From: CAYMCV01 sp964389005
Lineage (GTDB): Bacteria; Bacillota; Clostridia; Lachnospirales; Lachnospiraceae
Direction: 5' to 3'
DNA length: 23,068 nucleotides
Assembly: GCA_964389005.1 (NCBI GenBank)
Contig: CAYMCV010000029.1
Coordinates: forward strand, 1-23,068
The notes under the pieces were generated by a model. It was not told where the DNA came from and made no database searches. It saw only the letters and a list, made by a program, of their open reading frames with translations. Within the stretch, counting starts at the first letter, position 1; each line of letters begins with the position of its first letter. The position numbers and the translations under genes were made by a program. This document shows, piece after piece, positions 7,499-14,352 of this stretch.

Positions 7499-8263
7499 CT
7501 ACAAAAAATATTCTCGTATAACGCGCTCTACCTTTTCCGAATTGATTGGACAAGCGGCCGTTTCATATGTTGTAATCAGATTCATTGAGGGATAAATATC
7601 GTAATCCCCGTATGTAACAATTTTATCGGCGACTTTCTTTCGATACTGTCGATGATCCATTAGCCCAAAATGTTCCCAATAAATAATTGTTTCTGTGCGT
7701 GGATGACAGATTGTAAAATCAGGGTAGAACTCATTTTCTCCCAACAAAAGCTGACATTCATAACGATAGGGGATTTTGTTTAGTAATAATGCGTTTGCAA
7801 TAATTACCTCAGATTTTGAGCGGACATAATGATTTGCTATACATTTATGAATCAGATGCTCCGGATTTTTACTACTTTTAGGATAGTCAGCACGTGCCCA
7901 TTGTTTCATGCGTTCAGACGGAGTTGTAACCAAGTCTTGTAACAATTCTTTGTAACAAGAATTCTCCGAAAGCATTTGCAACGCTTTGTCTTGGCACTTC
8001 TCGTATTTCGCAATAAAACTATCTATTAATTGAACCTTTCTTCGATTTTCTTCAATAATGAATGAATCATACTTGCGCAATGCAAGTTCTTCAATAAACT
8101 GACGCTTTTTCAATGATACATAGGTGCGTGATGACCCATTACTTATAAGCCACTTCGTGCGATTATCACTCCGACTGTAAACCAAATTTCCTTCCGGTAA
8201 CACTGAAATAACTTCGGATAGCTGAGCGATTTGTTTTAATAAGCGTTCTCTTTCTTCTTGCAT
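7499..8263 (-). CDS. Orphan protein with a probable PD-(D/E)XK nuclease-like domain
   Basis: A 254-residue protein. The first half is charged and helical: a coiled-coil-like start (residues 1-20), a segment (LPEGNLVYSRSDNRTKWLI) that resembles the N-terminus of small uncharacterised Lachnospiraceae proteins, and further helices. The second half shows the ordered residues of a PD-(D/E)XK fold: a helix with E152 (RSKSEVIIANAL), a strand with P181-D182 (EFYPDFTI) and a strand with E197 (IIYWEHFG), then a helix with Q206-Y207 (HRQYRKKVADK). That reading is by pattern only. The first ATG (8263) lies 20 bases beyond a perfect AAAGGAGG site, so the true start may be a non-standard codon (see findings). 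No methylase, transposase or phage gene accompanies it. Function unknown. Confidence 0.75.
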   Translation of the reverse strand: MQEERERLLKQIAQLSEVISVLPEGNLVYSRSDNRTKWLISNGSSRTYVSLKKRQFIEELALRKYDSFIIEENRRKVQLIDSFIAKYEKCQDKALQMLSENSCYKELLQDLVTTPSERMKQWARADYPKSSKNPEHLIHKCIANHYVRSKSEVIIANALLLNKIPYRYECQLLLGENEFYPDFTICHPRTETIIYWEHFGLMDHRQYRKKVADKIVTYGDYDIYPSMNLITTYETAACPINSEKVERVIREYFL

Positions 8264-8351
8264 AATGTAAATAATATGAATGACCTCCTTTGTAATGAAT
8301 TGATGAGCATGATTGCTTTAATAAATTGGCAAATGTCGAATTGCTTTTAAT

Positions 8352-8440
8352 GATGAATAAATGACGATTTCTCTTAGCAATTTGATGAAAGCCTGATTGC
8401 TCTTAGTTCTTTGATGAAAGTCTGATTGCTCTTAGTGACC
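8352..8440. repeat. Degenerate tandem repeats, period 29 bp
   Basis: Two units of 26 bp, 8381-8406 and 8410-8435, differ at one position (GATGAAAGCCTGATTGCTC versus GATGAAAGTCTGATTGCTC) and are 29 bp apart. A weaker unit starts near 8352, and fragments (GATGA..., ATTGCTTTTAA) occur from 8302 to about 8480. Spacers between units are only 3 bp, so this is not CRISPR. Confidence 0.7.
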
Positions 8441-8657
8441 AAATAAATGGCGGATTTCATTATCTGATGACTCGGGATTTTATTCATTTGGAAAATCTGA
8501 ATGATGAAATAATACCATGTGATGATAAAGATGTTTTAAGATAATTATTTTGATGTTTCAAATCATATCATAATCTAAGATTTATCGCAAGTACCAAAAA
8601 TACCATCAGTGCTTCTTTGTAACAACGCATCCGGAATATAGTTATCATTCTAGTACT

Positions 8658-8805
8658 CTTTACAACGTTATTTCTTTCTTAGAATGCTTTTCTCCTTTTG
8701 CTGTTGTTTTATGGCTTTACTATGTTATATCTTTCTTAGGATGTTTTCCTTCCTTATTGCTGTTGTTTTTATATGCTTTACATCGTTATTTCTAACTTTT
8801 TTAGA
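8658..8805. repeat. Imperfect tandem repeats, period 57-61 bp
   Basis: Units begin CTTTAC at 8658, 8715 and 8776 and share the order CTTTAC-A/T..-GTTAT-TTCTTTCTTAG-ATG-TTTTC-TTGCTGTTGTTTT. The third is incomplete. The plus strand is strongly pyrimidine-rich here. Confidence 0.65.
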
Positions 8806-8870
8806 CTTTTTGTCGTTACCATTACGATTGTAGATGTTTTTTACGCCAATTGACACTCGTGTCACTTTTA

Positions 8871-9074
8871 TTTGGGGCACAAATTTTCTTTATTCATATT
8901 TGTGCCCCAAAAATAGGTGTTATGTAAACCATCATTTTCGCTTTATCATAAGCTAAGGGGTACAGATTGCAATAGTGAATATCTATGCCCCAGAAATAGT
9001 CAATTTTTCAGCATTATTTCTTGATTCTCTAAAAAGCAAGGGGTACAGATTCAAATAGTGCTTATCTGTACCCC
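8871..9074. repeat. Array of three hairpins spaced exactly 83 bp
   Basis: Each unit starts with GGGG and folds into an 11-bp core stem with a 13-base loop. Unit 1: arms 8874-8884 and 8898-8908 (GGGGCACAAAT/ATTTGTGCCCC), perfect and extended to 14 bp by flanking TTT/AAA. Unit 2: 8957-8967 and 8981-8991, with one wobble and one mismatch. Unit 3: 9040-9050 and 9064-9074 (GGGGTACAGAT/ATCTGTACCCC), perfect. Loops of units 2 and 3 share AATAGTG. None has a T tract, so they are not ordinary terminators. Confidence 0.8.
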
Positions 9075-9173
9075 ATATTTCAAATTATCGAATACTTATG
9101 TAAACCAATTCGTCTCTTTTATCATAACACGAATGCTTTTATCTTAAAAAACACCTAAAATGACATATTCCGA

Positions 9174-9261
9174 CCGCCTCCACGGCGCCTTCAACACCAA
9201 AAGAGACTTCTCCAGCCGCCTCCACGGCACCTTCAACACCAAAAGAGACTTCTCCGCCGCC
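9174..9261. repeat. 42-bp tandem repeat, two full copies and a partial third
   Basis: Copies start at 9174, 9216 and 9257. The first two are nearly identical (one substitution plus one missing base at the end). Composition is much more GC-rich than the DNA to the left. On the minus strand it reads in frame with the adjacent AraC-type gene as GEVSFGVEGAVEAA repeated. Confidence 0.85.
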
Positions 9262-9270
9262 TGTCAGCAA

Positions 9271-10145
9271 CTACTTCTTCACCACAATCGGCATCAATTC
9301 CATATAACCGCGTTCTCCGCGCGGCTCTAACTGGATACGTGGATTCTCTTCATCCCATGCATAGCCCGATATCGTCGGATTGTACTTCTTGATTGCATCC
9401 CAAACTTCTCCGATAGCATTCTCGTAATCCTCCTCCGCAAACGGTTCTCCGCGAAATACAAGATAATCCGATTTCGGAAGCGTAATCACATCAAAGCCTT
9501 CGGGTACCGGTCCGTCATAATCCAATGCGACTTCCACACCCTGAACATACTTTGACGTTCCTGCTTTGATGTATCGATCCGGTAACCAGAGACACACGGG
9601 TTCGCCGCTGATTGATTTTATGCTGAGCAGCAATCCCCAGACATCACATCCGACTTCTTCGCAATAACTCCAGTATTCTTCTGCCTTGATACCTCTTTTG
9701 ATAATCACTTTTCGTTCCGGCTTTTCGATCTTTTCGATAAAAACTGTTTTTACTTTTTCCATTGTTTTGTTTTCCTTTCTCATCTTTTTCGACTGAATTG
9801 CGTAAGGTGTAAAAAGATGAATGGGAACAGGTGCGTTCGCGTATTCATGCGGGTTACAACCGAATTCGCGATAAAAAGCACGCTGATAACCGTCGACGCT
9901 TTGGAACCCCACNNNNNNNNNNTAATTTTGAGATGTTCGTCTCGTAACTTCAATGCCGATTTTGATAACCGAAGTCTGCGAATATATCCGCTCGGGGTGA
10001 TTTGAAGCCACTGCGTAAACAGTCGATAAGCATACCAGGGCGAATATACGGCTGCTCTGGCCAGATCCGCTGAAGTAATGTTTTCATAGAGATGTTCTTC
10101 TATGTAATCTTGCATTCGCTGAACCGCAACAATTTGCTCTTCCAT
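9271..10145 (-). CDS. AraC family regulator with C-terminal GyrI-like effector domain (interrupted by an assembly gap)
   Basis: A transcription regulator of about 293 residues. The N-terminal part (MEEQIVAVQRMQDYIEEHLY, ITSADLARAAVYSPWYAYRLF) is the first AraC helix-turn-helix and linker. The second (EHLKI, gap, VGFQSVDGYQRAFYREFG) is cut by the 10 N at 9913-9922. After a short linker comes a GyrI-like ligand-binding domain with VFIEKIEKPERKVIIKR and DVWGLLLSI through YMELMPIV. Both flanks belong to one gene; with 10 N the frame does not close, but about 17 missing bases (six codons, expected from the family to read roughly xDIAxE) would restore it. The start has an AAGGAGG site 8-9 bases upstream. 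An internal AAAGGA before an ATG at the beginning of the GyrI domain (about 9760) could allow separate translation. Its target is unknown. Confidence 0.85.
9913..9922. other. Assembly gap (10 N) inside the AraC-type gene
   Basis: Ten N. Flanking protein sequence on both sides matches one AraC second helix-turn-helix, so the true gap should be 2 modulo 3 bases long, most likely 17. Confidence 0.95.
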
Positions 10146-10329
10146 TCTCTTGCCTCCTTATCGTGAAATCAATATAACAGATGCGAAGGAATTTAATCTC
10201 GACTTTTTTTGCTGTTGTTGCATAGTGGTTCCTCTCCAATATCAAGCCGTTTCCCACATGATAATCCCTCTCTGATATCAATGTCGCTTCTCACATGGTA
10301 ATCCCACTCCGAAACATATCGTTGTCGCA
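10146..10329. repeat. Degenerate tandem repeats between the GH9 gene and the AraC-type gene
   Basis: About three diverged units of 37-41 bp. On the minus strand they read GCGACAACGATATG..., GCGACATTGATATC... and CGGCTTGATATTGG..., each followed by GAGAGGGATTATCATGTGGG or a variant. The last 40 bases of the GH9 coding sequence (GAACATTGTCATCAGAGATG) resemble the middle unit. No terminator for the GH9 gene is visible here. Confidence 0.5.
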
Positions 10330-13155
10330 TTATGGTTCCGTTCCAAAAATGATGGTACTCCCATCTCTGATGACAATGTTCTCCGCTTGTTTCAGAGAAT
10401 AGTCATTCGTAGTAGTAAATGCCGACCAATCGGAGCGATTGATGCTAAAATTAATGGTTAGTGTATCCCCATTCGCAATCTTCTTAGCATCTGAGAATTT
10501 CATTCGACATACCGTGTCCGCATCCGTCCCCGTGAAATCCTCAAATGTGCCTGTAGCACCGCTTAACGCCTGATAATCACCGCTCTTTGTATTCACTGCA
10601 GCATGATAGCAGGCAAAATTCAGTGTCTGTTTTCTGTCTTTGCTAAAAAAGAAGGATATTTCAATGTCATTTGTCGAAATACTTTCACTTCCGTTATTCG
10701 TAAAAGTCAACGTCCCGGATAAACTGGTCGAACTGCTCTGCATTCCCGCATAATCCACATTAACTATACAAGTATCGTTTTCTGCACTCTGCTTCTGACT
10801 CACACTTCCGCCCGTCCCGGATCCCGACGAACCTCCTTGACTACTACCCGACGAACTGCCCTGACCGTTGCCCGACGAACCTCCTTGACTGCCACTCGGT
10901 GAACTGCCCTGATTGCTGCCTGAAGAACCTCCCTGACTGTTGCCCGATGAGCCGCTACCTGTCACAACGCTCTTTCCTGCCTGACTCCCGGATGCCGGTT
11001 CCGAACCAAAAATCAACACACCGTCTTCATACAATCCCAGTTTCGTCGCCAATGATACCGAACCCTTTTGTAAGCCTTCATATGACGGGTCGTTGCTGTT
11101 GTCCCAAACCCCTTTGGGATTTCGTAACCGAACCTGAATTTCTTTTTTATAAGCATCTTGTCCGCCCGGATAAATATCCGCGCCCGAAAAATCCACCGAT
11201 AAGTAATAGAGATTCTTATCCTCATCCCAGACTTTAAGTCCGGCGGCATTCCCTGCCTGCATATAATTGGTCGTGACTTCAATATCGGACGCGCTCGCAC
11301 CAGCCTCGATACACTCAGACAAATCTACATAATAACGTAGTTCCAAATTCTTCGGCTGACGCGCCGGCCATGCCGACTGATTATACACGTAGGCCTTGAT
11401 TTCGATAAAATCGGATCCATCAACATTGATACCTGCATCCGCATAGATTTCATCAACGTCCGCAACCTCAACCGCGCCAAAATCCTTGAGTGTCTTCCCG
11501 TGATAGACGGAATAGAGATTCGCCAGCAACCCTGTAAATCCCGCATTGTAATCACATGCAACTTCATTAGTATTATAATTCGATACGACATCCGTATATC
11601 CGTCCGAAGCATCCGGCCCGCCGACCAACGCCCCGTAAAGTGTATGCCGTGCCACCGCCGGTTCGTTCATATTATTACAATAAGACCCTTGCGCCGTTCT
11701 GTGATGCGGATTCTGCGGATATTGTTCTCCGTATCCGATTTGATAGGAAAAACCGGTATCTCCCAGTGCATACCCGGCCTGTGCCACCGCAAAATCCCAA
11801 TATACGGTTTTTTTCTGCGCGGGACACTCCGTCCACTCACTGTACACTGATGCGACAAAAGCCGTCGTGGTTGAATAACGAAGCGAACCCCAACTGTCTA
11901 GCCATGCCAGTCCTTTCGGCGAATAGGTAATTCGCTCTCCGCCCGCGGTTCCGTCTGTCCAAAAATCGAGATGTTGCTCCACCGCCTTCGTGTAGGTATC
12001 TTTCTTTGTGATACGTGAAAGCAACACAGCCGCACCGATATGAACATCGTCCCAGCATAGTGCCCAGTCATAATCTTGATTTGCATTTTGATAAAAATTC
12101 TCCGCATCACTTAAGTAGCTTTGTTCTCCGGTTGCAAGGTACAACCACGTTCCTGCCCACGCCAACTCATCATAAAAACCGCTGTGAGAATTGTAAAAGC
12201 CATTTGCCATTGTATAACCTGCATCGCTTTTGGTTGACACCGCAAACGAATACAGTGACTTCGCATGCTCCAGACATGTTTGACTGTATTCCGGGTCTTC
12301 CTCCGCAAAAATAAGATTCCCGACTGCGAGTGCCGCCGCCGCTTCCGCTACCACGGCAGACCCCGGATTTTGTTTCGTAACACAGTACGAAGGTCGCTCC
12401 ATCTGCATCACTTCCGCCGGTCCCCACCAGGAATGGTCGGCACTGCCGTTTCCGACTTGATAATAAAAAACTTCATCCTCCGGATGACACTTTATTAAGT
12501 AATCATTAATCCATTTGATATTCCCAAGCGCATATGTCAACTGTCCGCTTTCTTCATATGCCGCCCGGTCCTCATATATCGACCATCCGAGTATCGCAGA
12601 TGTATACGCCATCGGAAGATTGAACTTCACGTGGTCTCCCGCATCATACAAGCCGCCTGTCAAATCAAGTCCGACATCACTTCCGTCCTTCATACCGGAA
12701 TCCCCGCGCCAATTGCATCTGCTCTCCTCCGGCAAATCACCGGAACGCTGCAACTCATAAAAAAGAAGCGACTTTTGCAATGCTTCCCCATAATTATGTT
12801 TACCGATTCCTTCAACCCCCTCGTAACCGCTTCCATTTTCAGAGAGATTTCCGGTCGAAATGACTGCGCCTGTTTTCCCATCATCCGGTTCCGACGACGA
12901 TGTCTCCTCCGACAGTTCTGTTGACGGATTCTTATCATCTGCTAGGTCATTTTTGTCTACATCTGTCGATGTTTCCCCCGTGATCGTCTGCTCCTGCGTC
13001 GAAAGCAATTCGTTAGTCTCCTGCCTTCCCTTCACGATAAGCATAATCACTGCAACAACTATAATTGTCATAAATATCAAAAGCGCCGCTGCCGATACTG
13101 CAAGAATCACGATTCCTTTTTTACGTTTGCTGTCCTGACCTTCGTTCTCCTTCAT
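10330..13155 (-). CDS. Membrane-anchored GH9 cellulase (endoglucanase) with two CBM3 modules
   Basis: Hydrolyses beta-1,4-glucan at the cell surface. 941 residues. Residues about 14-42 form one long hydrophobic segment after a Lys/Arg-rich start and with no clear cleavage site: a signal anchor with the enzyme outside. Residues 43-115 are an acidic, Ser/Thr-rich linker. The GH9 catalytic domain (about 120-560) has D171-A-G-D174 (nucleophilic water activation), H484-H485-R486 and the general acid E531 in NEVACDYNAGF. A CBM3c-like module follows directly (about 582-720, ending LIFGSEP), then a Gly/Ser/Gln linker (721-790) and a second CBM3 (about 793-941, with DWSAF, NDYSL and final IIFGTEP). 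GH9-CBM3c is the layout of processive endoglucanases. No dockerin is present, so it is not cellulosomal. AAAGGAG lies 12 bases before the ATG. Single gene. Confidence 0.95.
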   Translation of the reverse strand: MKENEGQDSKRKKGIVILAVSAAALLIFMTIIVVAVIMLIVKGRQETNELLSTQEQTITGETSTDVDKNDLADDKNPSTELSEETSSSEPDDGKTGAVISTGNLSENGSGYEGVEGIGKHNYGEALQKSLLFYELQRSGDLPEESRCNWRGDSGMKDGSDVGLDLTGGLYDAGDHVKFNLPMAYTSAILGWSIYEDRAAYEESGQLTYALGNIKWINDYLIKCHPEDEVFYYQVGNGSADHSWWGPAEVMQMERPSYCVTKQNPGSAVVAEAAAALAVGNLIFAEEDPEYSQTCLEHAKSLYSFAVSTKSDAGYTMANGFYNSHSGFYDELAWAGTWLYLATGEQSYLSDAENFYQNANQDYDWALCWDDVHIGAAVLLSRITKKDTYTKAVEQHLDFWTDGTAGGERITYSPKGLAWLDSWGSLRYSTTTAFVASVYSEWTECPAQKKTVYWDFAVAQAGYALGDTGFSYQIGYGEQYPQNPHHRTAQGSYCNNMNEPAVARHTLYGALVGGPDASDGYTDVVSNYNTNEVACDYNAGFTGLLANLYSVYHGKTLKDFGAVEVADVDEIYADAGINVDGSDFIEIKAYVYNQSAWPARQPKNLELRYYVDLSECIEAGASASDIEVTTNYMQAGNAAGLKVWDEDKNLYYLSVDFSGADIYPGGQDAYKKEIQVRLRNPKGVWDNSNDPSYEGLQKGSVSLATKLGLYEDGVLIFGSEPASGSQAGKSVVTGSGSSGNSQGGSSGSNQGSSPSGSQGGSSGNGQGSSSGSSQGGSSGSGTGGSVSQKQSAENDTCIVNVDYAGMQSSSTSLSGTLTFTNNGSESISTNDIEISFFFSKDRKQTLNFACYHAAVNTKSGDYQALSGATGTFEDFTGTDADTVCRMKFSDAKKIANGDTLTINFSINRSDWSAFTTTNDYSLKQAENIVIRDGSTIIFGTEP

Positions 13156-13192
13156 ATGTCGTTCGTCTCCTTTTATCTGTTAAGATAGGAAC

Positions 13193-13198
13193 AGTATA
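13193..13198 (-). promoter_or_regulatory. Possible -10 of the GH9 gene
   Basis: On the minus strand TATACT about 40 bases before the start codon. The hexamer 17 bases upstream (TTTCTT) is a poor -35, so an activator or another sigma factor may be involved. Confidence 0.3.
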
Positions 13199-13255
13199 AC
13201 AAAAATATCGATAAAAAGAAATACAAGAAAAGTTGAAAAAACCTATGGAGTTTCC

Positions 13256-13284
13256 TTGCCAATTTGAAATGAATACAGTATAAT
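13256..13284 (+). promoter_or_regulatory. Sigma-A type promoter of the DHH phosphoesterase gene
   Basis: TTGCCA (13256-13261), a 17-base spacer and a consensus TATAAT (13279-13284), 51 bases before the start codon. It is divergent from the GH9 gene. Confidence 0.8.
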
Positions 13285-13335
13285 TTTTATGTGGTTTGAC
13301 GTTTTCTGACAATATAAGCAAAGGGGTATAGATGC

Positions 13336-14256
13336 ATGAGATTGATAACACGTTCTGATTTTGACGGTTTGGCTTGTGGGGCACTGCTGAAAGAAGCCGG
13401 AATTATTGACAGTTGGAAGTTCGCACATCCGAAGGATTTGCAGGATGGACTTGTTGAGATTAACGAGAATGACTGTCTTGCCAATGTTCCATATGTCGAG
13501 GGTTGCGGACTTTGGTTTGACCATCATTCCAGTGAACACGAGCGAAATGAACTGGAGGGGAAATACAAAGGTGAGAGCCGTCTTACACCTTCCTGCGCAC
13601 GTATTATTTACGATTATTACGGCGGTCGCGAGCGTTTTTCGCACTTTGACGATATGATGGAAGCAGTTGATAAAGTCGATTCCGGCAACCTTACCATTGA
13701 AGACATTCAGAATCCGAAGGGTTGGGTCTTGGTCGGATTCCTGATGGATCCGAGAACCGGTCTCGGCAGATGGCGTGATTTTACCATCTCCAATTACCAG
13801 TTGATGGAGCAGTTAATGGAAGCCTGCCGCACGATGAGTACAGAGGAAATTCTGAATCTTCCGGATGTACGTGAGCGAATCGATGTCTATTTCGAACAGA
13901 CGGCAATGTTTACCGAGATGGTGAAGAAGTATACCCGCGTCGAGGGTGATTTGATTATCTCCGATTTGCGTGGTGTCAGCCCGATTTACTCCGGCAATCG
14001 CTTCATGATTTACAGCATGTATCCCGAGCAGAACATTTCCATCTGGATTGTTGACGGCAAAGGCGGACTCGGTTGCTCCTGCGCAGTCGGATACAGTATT
14101 TTGAACAGAACATCGAATGTGAATGTCGGAAGCCTCATGTTGAAGTATGGCGGCGGCGGACATAAAGCAGTCGGTACCTGCCAATTTACAGACGAGAACA
14201 AAGACGCTCAGATTCAGAATTTGATTAATGACATTGTGAACTATAAAGAAGACTGA
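13336..14256 (+). CDS. DHH superfamily phosphoesterase
   Basis: A 306-residue metal-dependent phosphoesterase. Motifs of the DHH/DHHA1 family are complete: SDFDGLACG (D8 and D10), DHH at residues 62-64, an aspartate in MEAVDKVDSGN as motif III, and the DHHA1 signature GGGGHKAVG near residue 280. Members hydrolyse short phosphodiesters such as nanoRNA or cyclic dinucleotide products, or polyphosphate; the sequence does not decide the substrate. At about 306 residues it is the stand-alone form without the GGDEF or membrane parts of GdpP. AAGGGG lies 10-12 bases before the ATG. It has a consensus promoter and its own terminator, so it is monocistronic. Confidence 0.9.
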   Translation: MRLITRSDFDGLACGALLKEAGIIDSWKFAHPKDLQDGLVEINENDCLANVPYVEGCGLWFDHHSSEHERNELEGKYKGESRLTPSCARIIYDYYGGRERFSHFDDMMEAVDKVDSGNLTIEDIQNPKGWVLVGFLMDPRTGLGRWRDFTISNYQLMEQLMEACRTMSTEEILNLPDVRERIDVYFEQTAMFTEMVKKYTRVEGDLIISDLRGVSPIYSGNRFMIYSMYPEQNISIWIVDGKGGLGCSCAVGYSILNRTSNVNVGSLMLKYGGGGHKAVGTCQFTDENKDAQIQNLINDIVNYKED

Positions 14257-14274
14257 TTCGTTATTTCATAAGCA

Positions 14275-14306
14275 ACAGAAGTGCAAATTGCACTTCTGTT
14301 TTTTTT
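14275..14306 (+). terminator. Rho-independent terminator after the DHH gene
   Basis: A perfect 11-bp stem ACAGAAGTGCA / TGCACTTCTGT with an AAT loop, followed by eight or so T residues. Confidence 0.95.
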
Positions 14307-14352
14307 GTCGCATGCATATACATAACTAAATAATTACCAGGAAGGAATATCT

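Larger units (their letters stand above)
8264..9270. other. AT-rich intergenic region of about 1 kb, no credible gene
   Basis: No reading frame in this stretch has a ribosome binding site, plausible composition and useful length. It is instead built from four unrelated sets of repeats, listed separately. The 5' end holds the AAAGGAGG site of the nuclease-like gene (8284-8291). A short inverted repeat, TGACAC-TC-GTGTCA, lies at about 8851-8864. It may be a decayed mobile or duplicated segment, or may encode structured RNA. I see no terminal inverted repeats or transposase. Confidence 0.6.

Noticed and set aside
8381..8435. Possible short CRISPR array
   Set aside because: Units are separated by only 3 bp, differ from each other, and no cas gene is present.
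8871..8911. Rho-independent terminator
   Set aside because: The stem is strong but neither strand has a T tract after it, and no gene ends nearby in the right orientation.
9271..10011. Real frameshift making the AraC gene a pseudogene
   Set aside because: The frame change sits exactly at the N run, whose length is a placeholder; both halves are conserved.
10084..10281. A 65-codon frame upstream of the AraC-type gene
   Set aside because: It reads through the degenerate repeats and the ribosome binding site of the regulator and has no start signal of its own.
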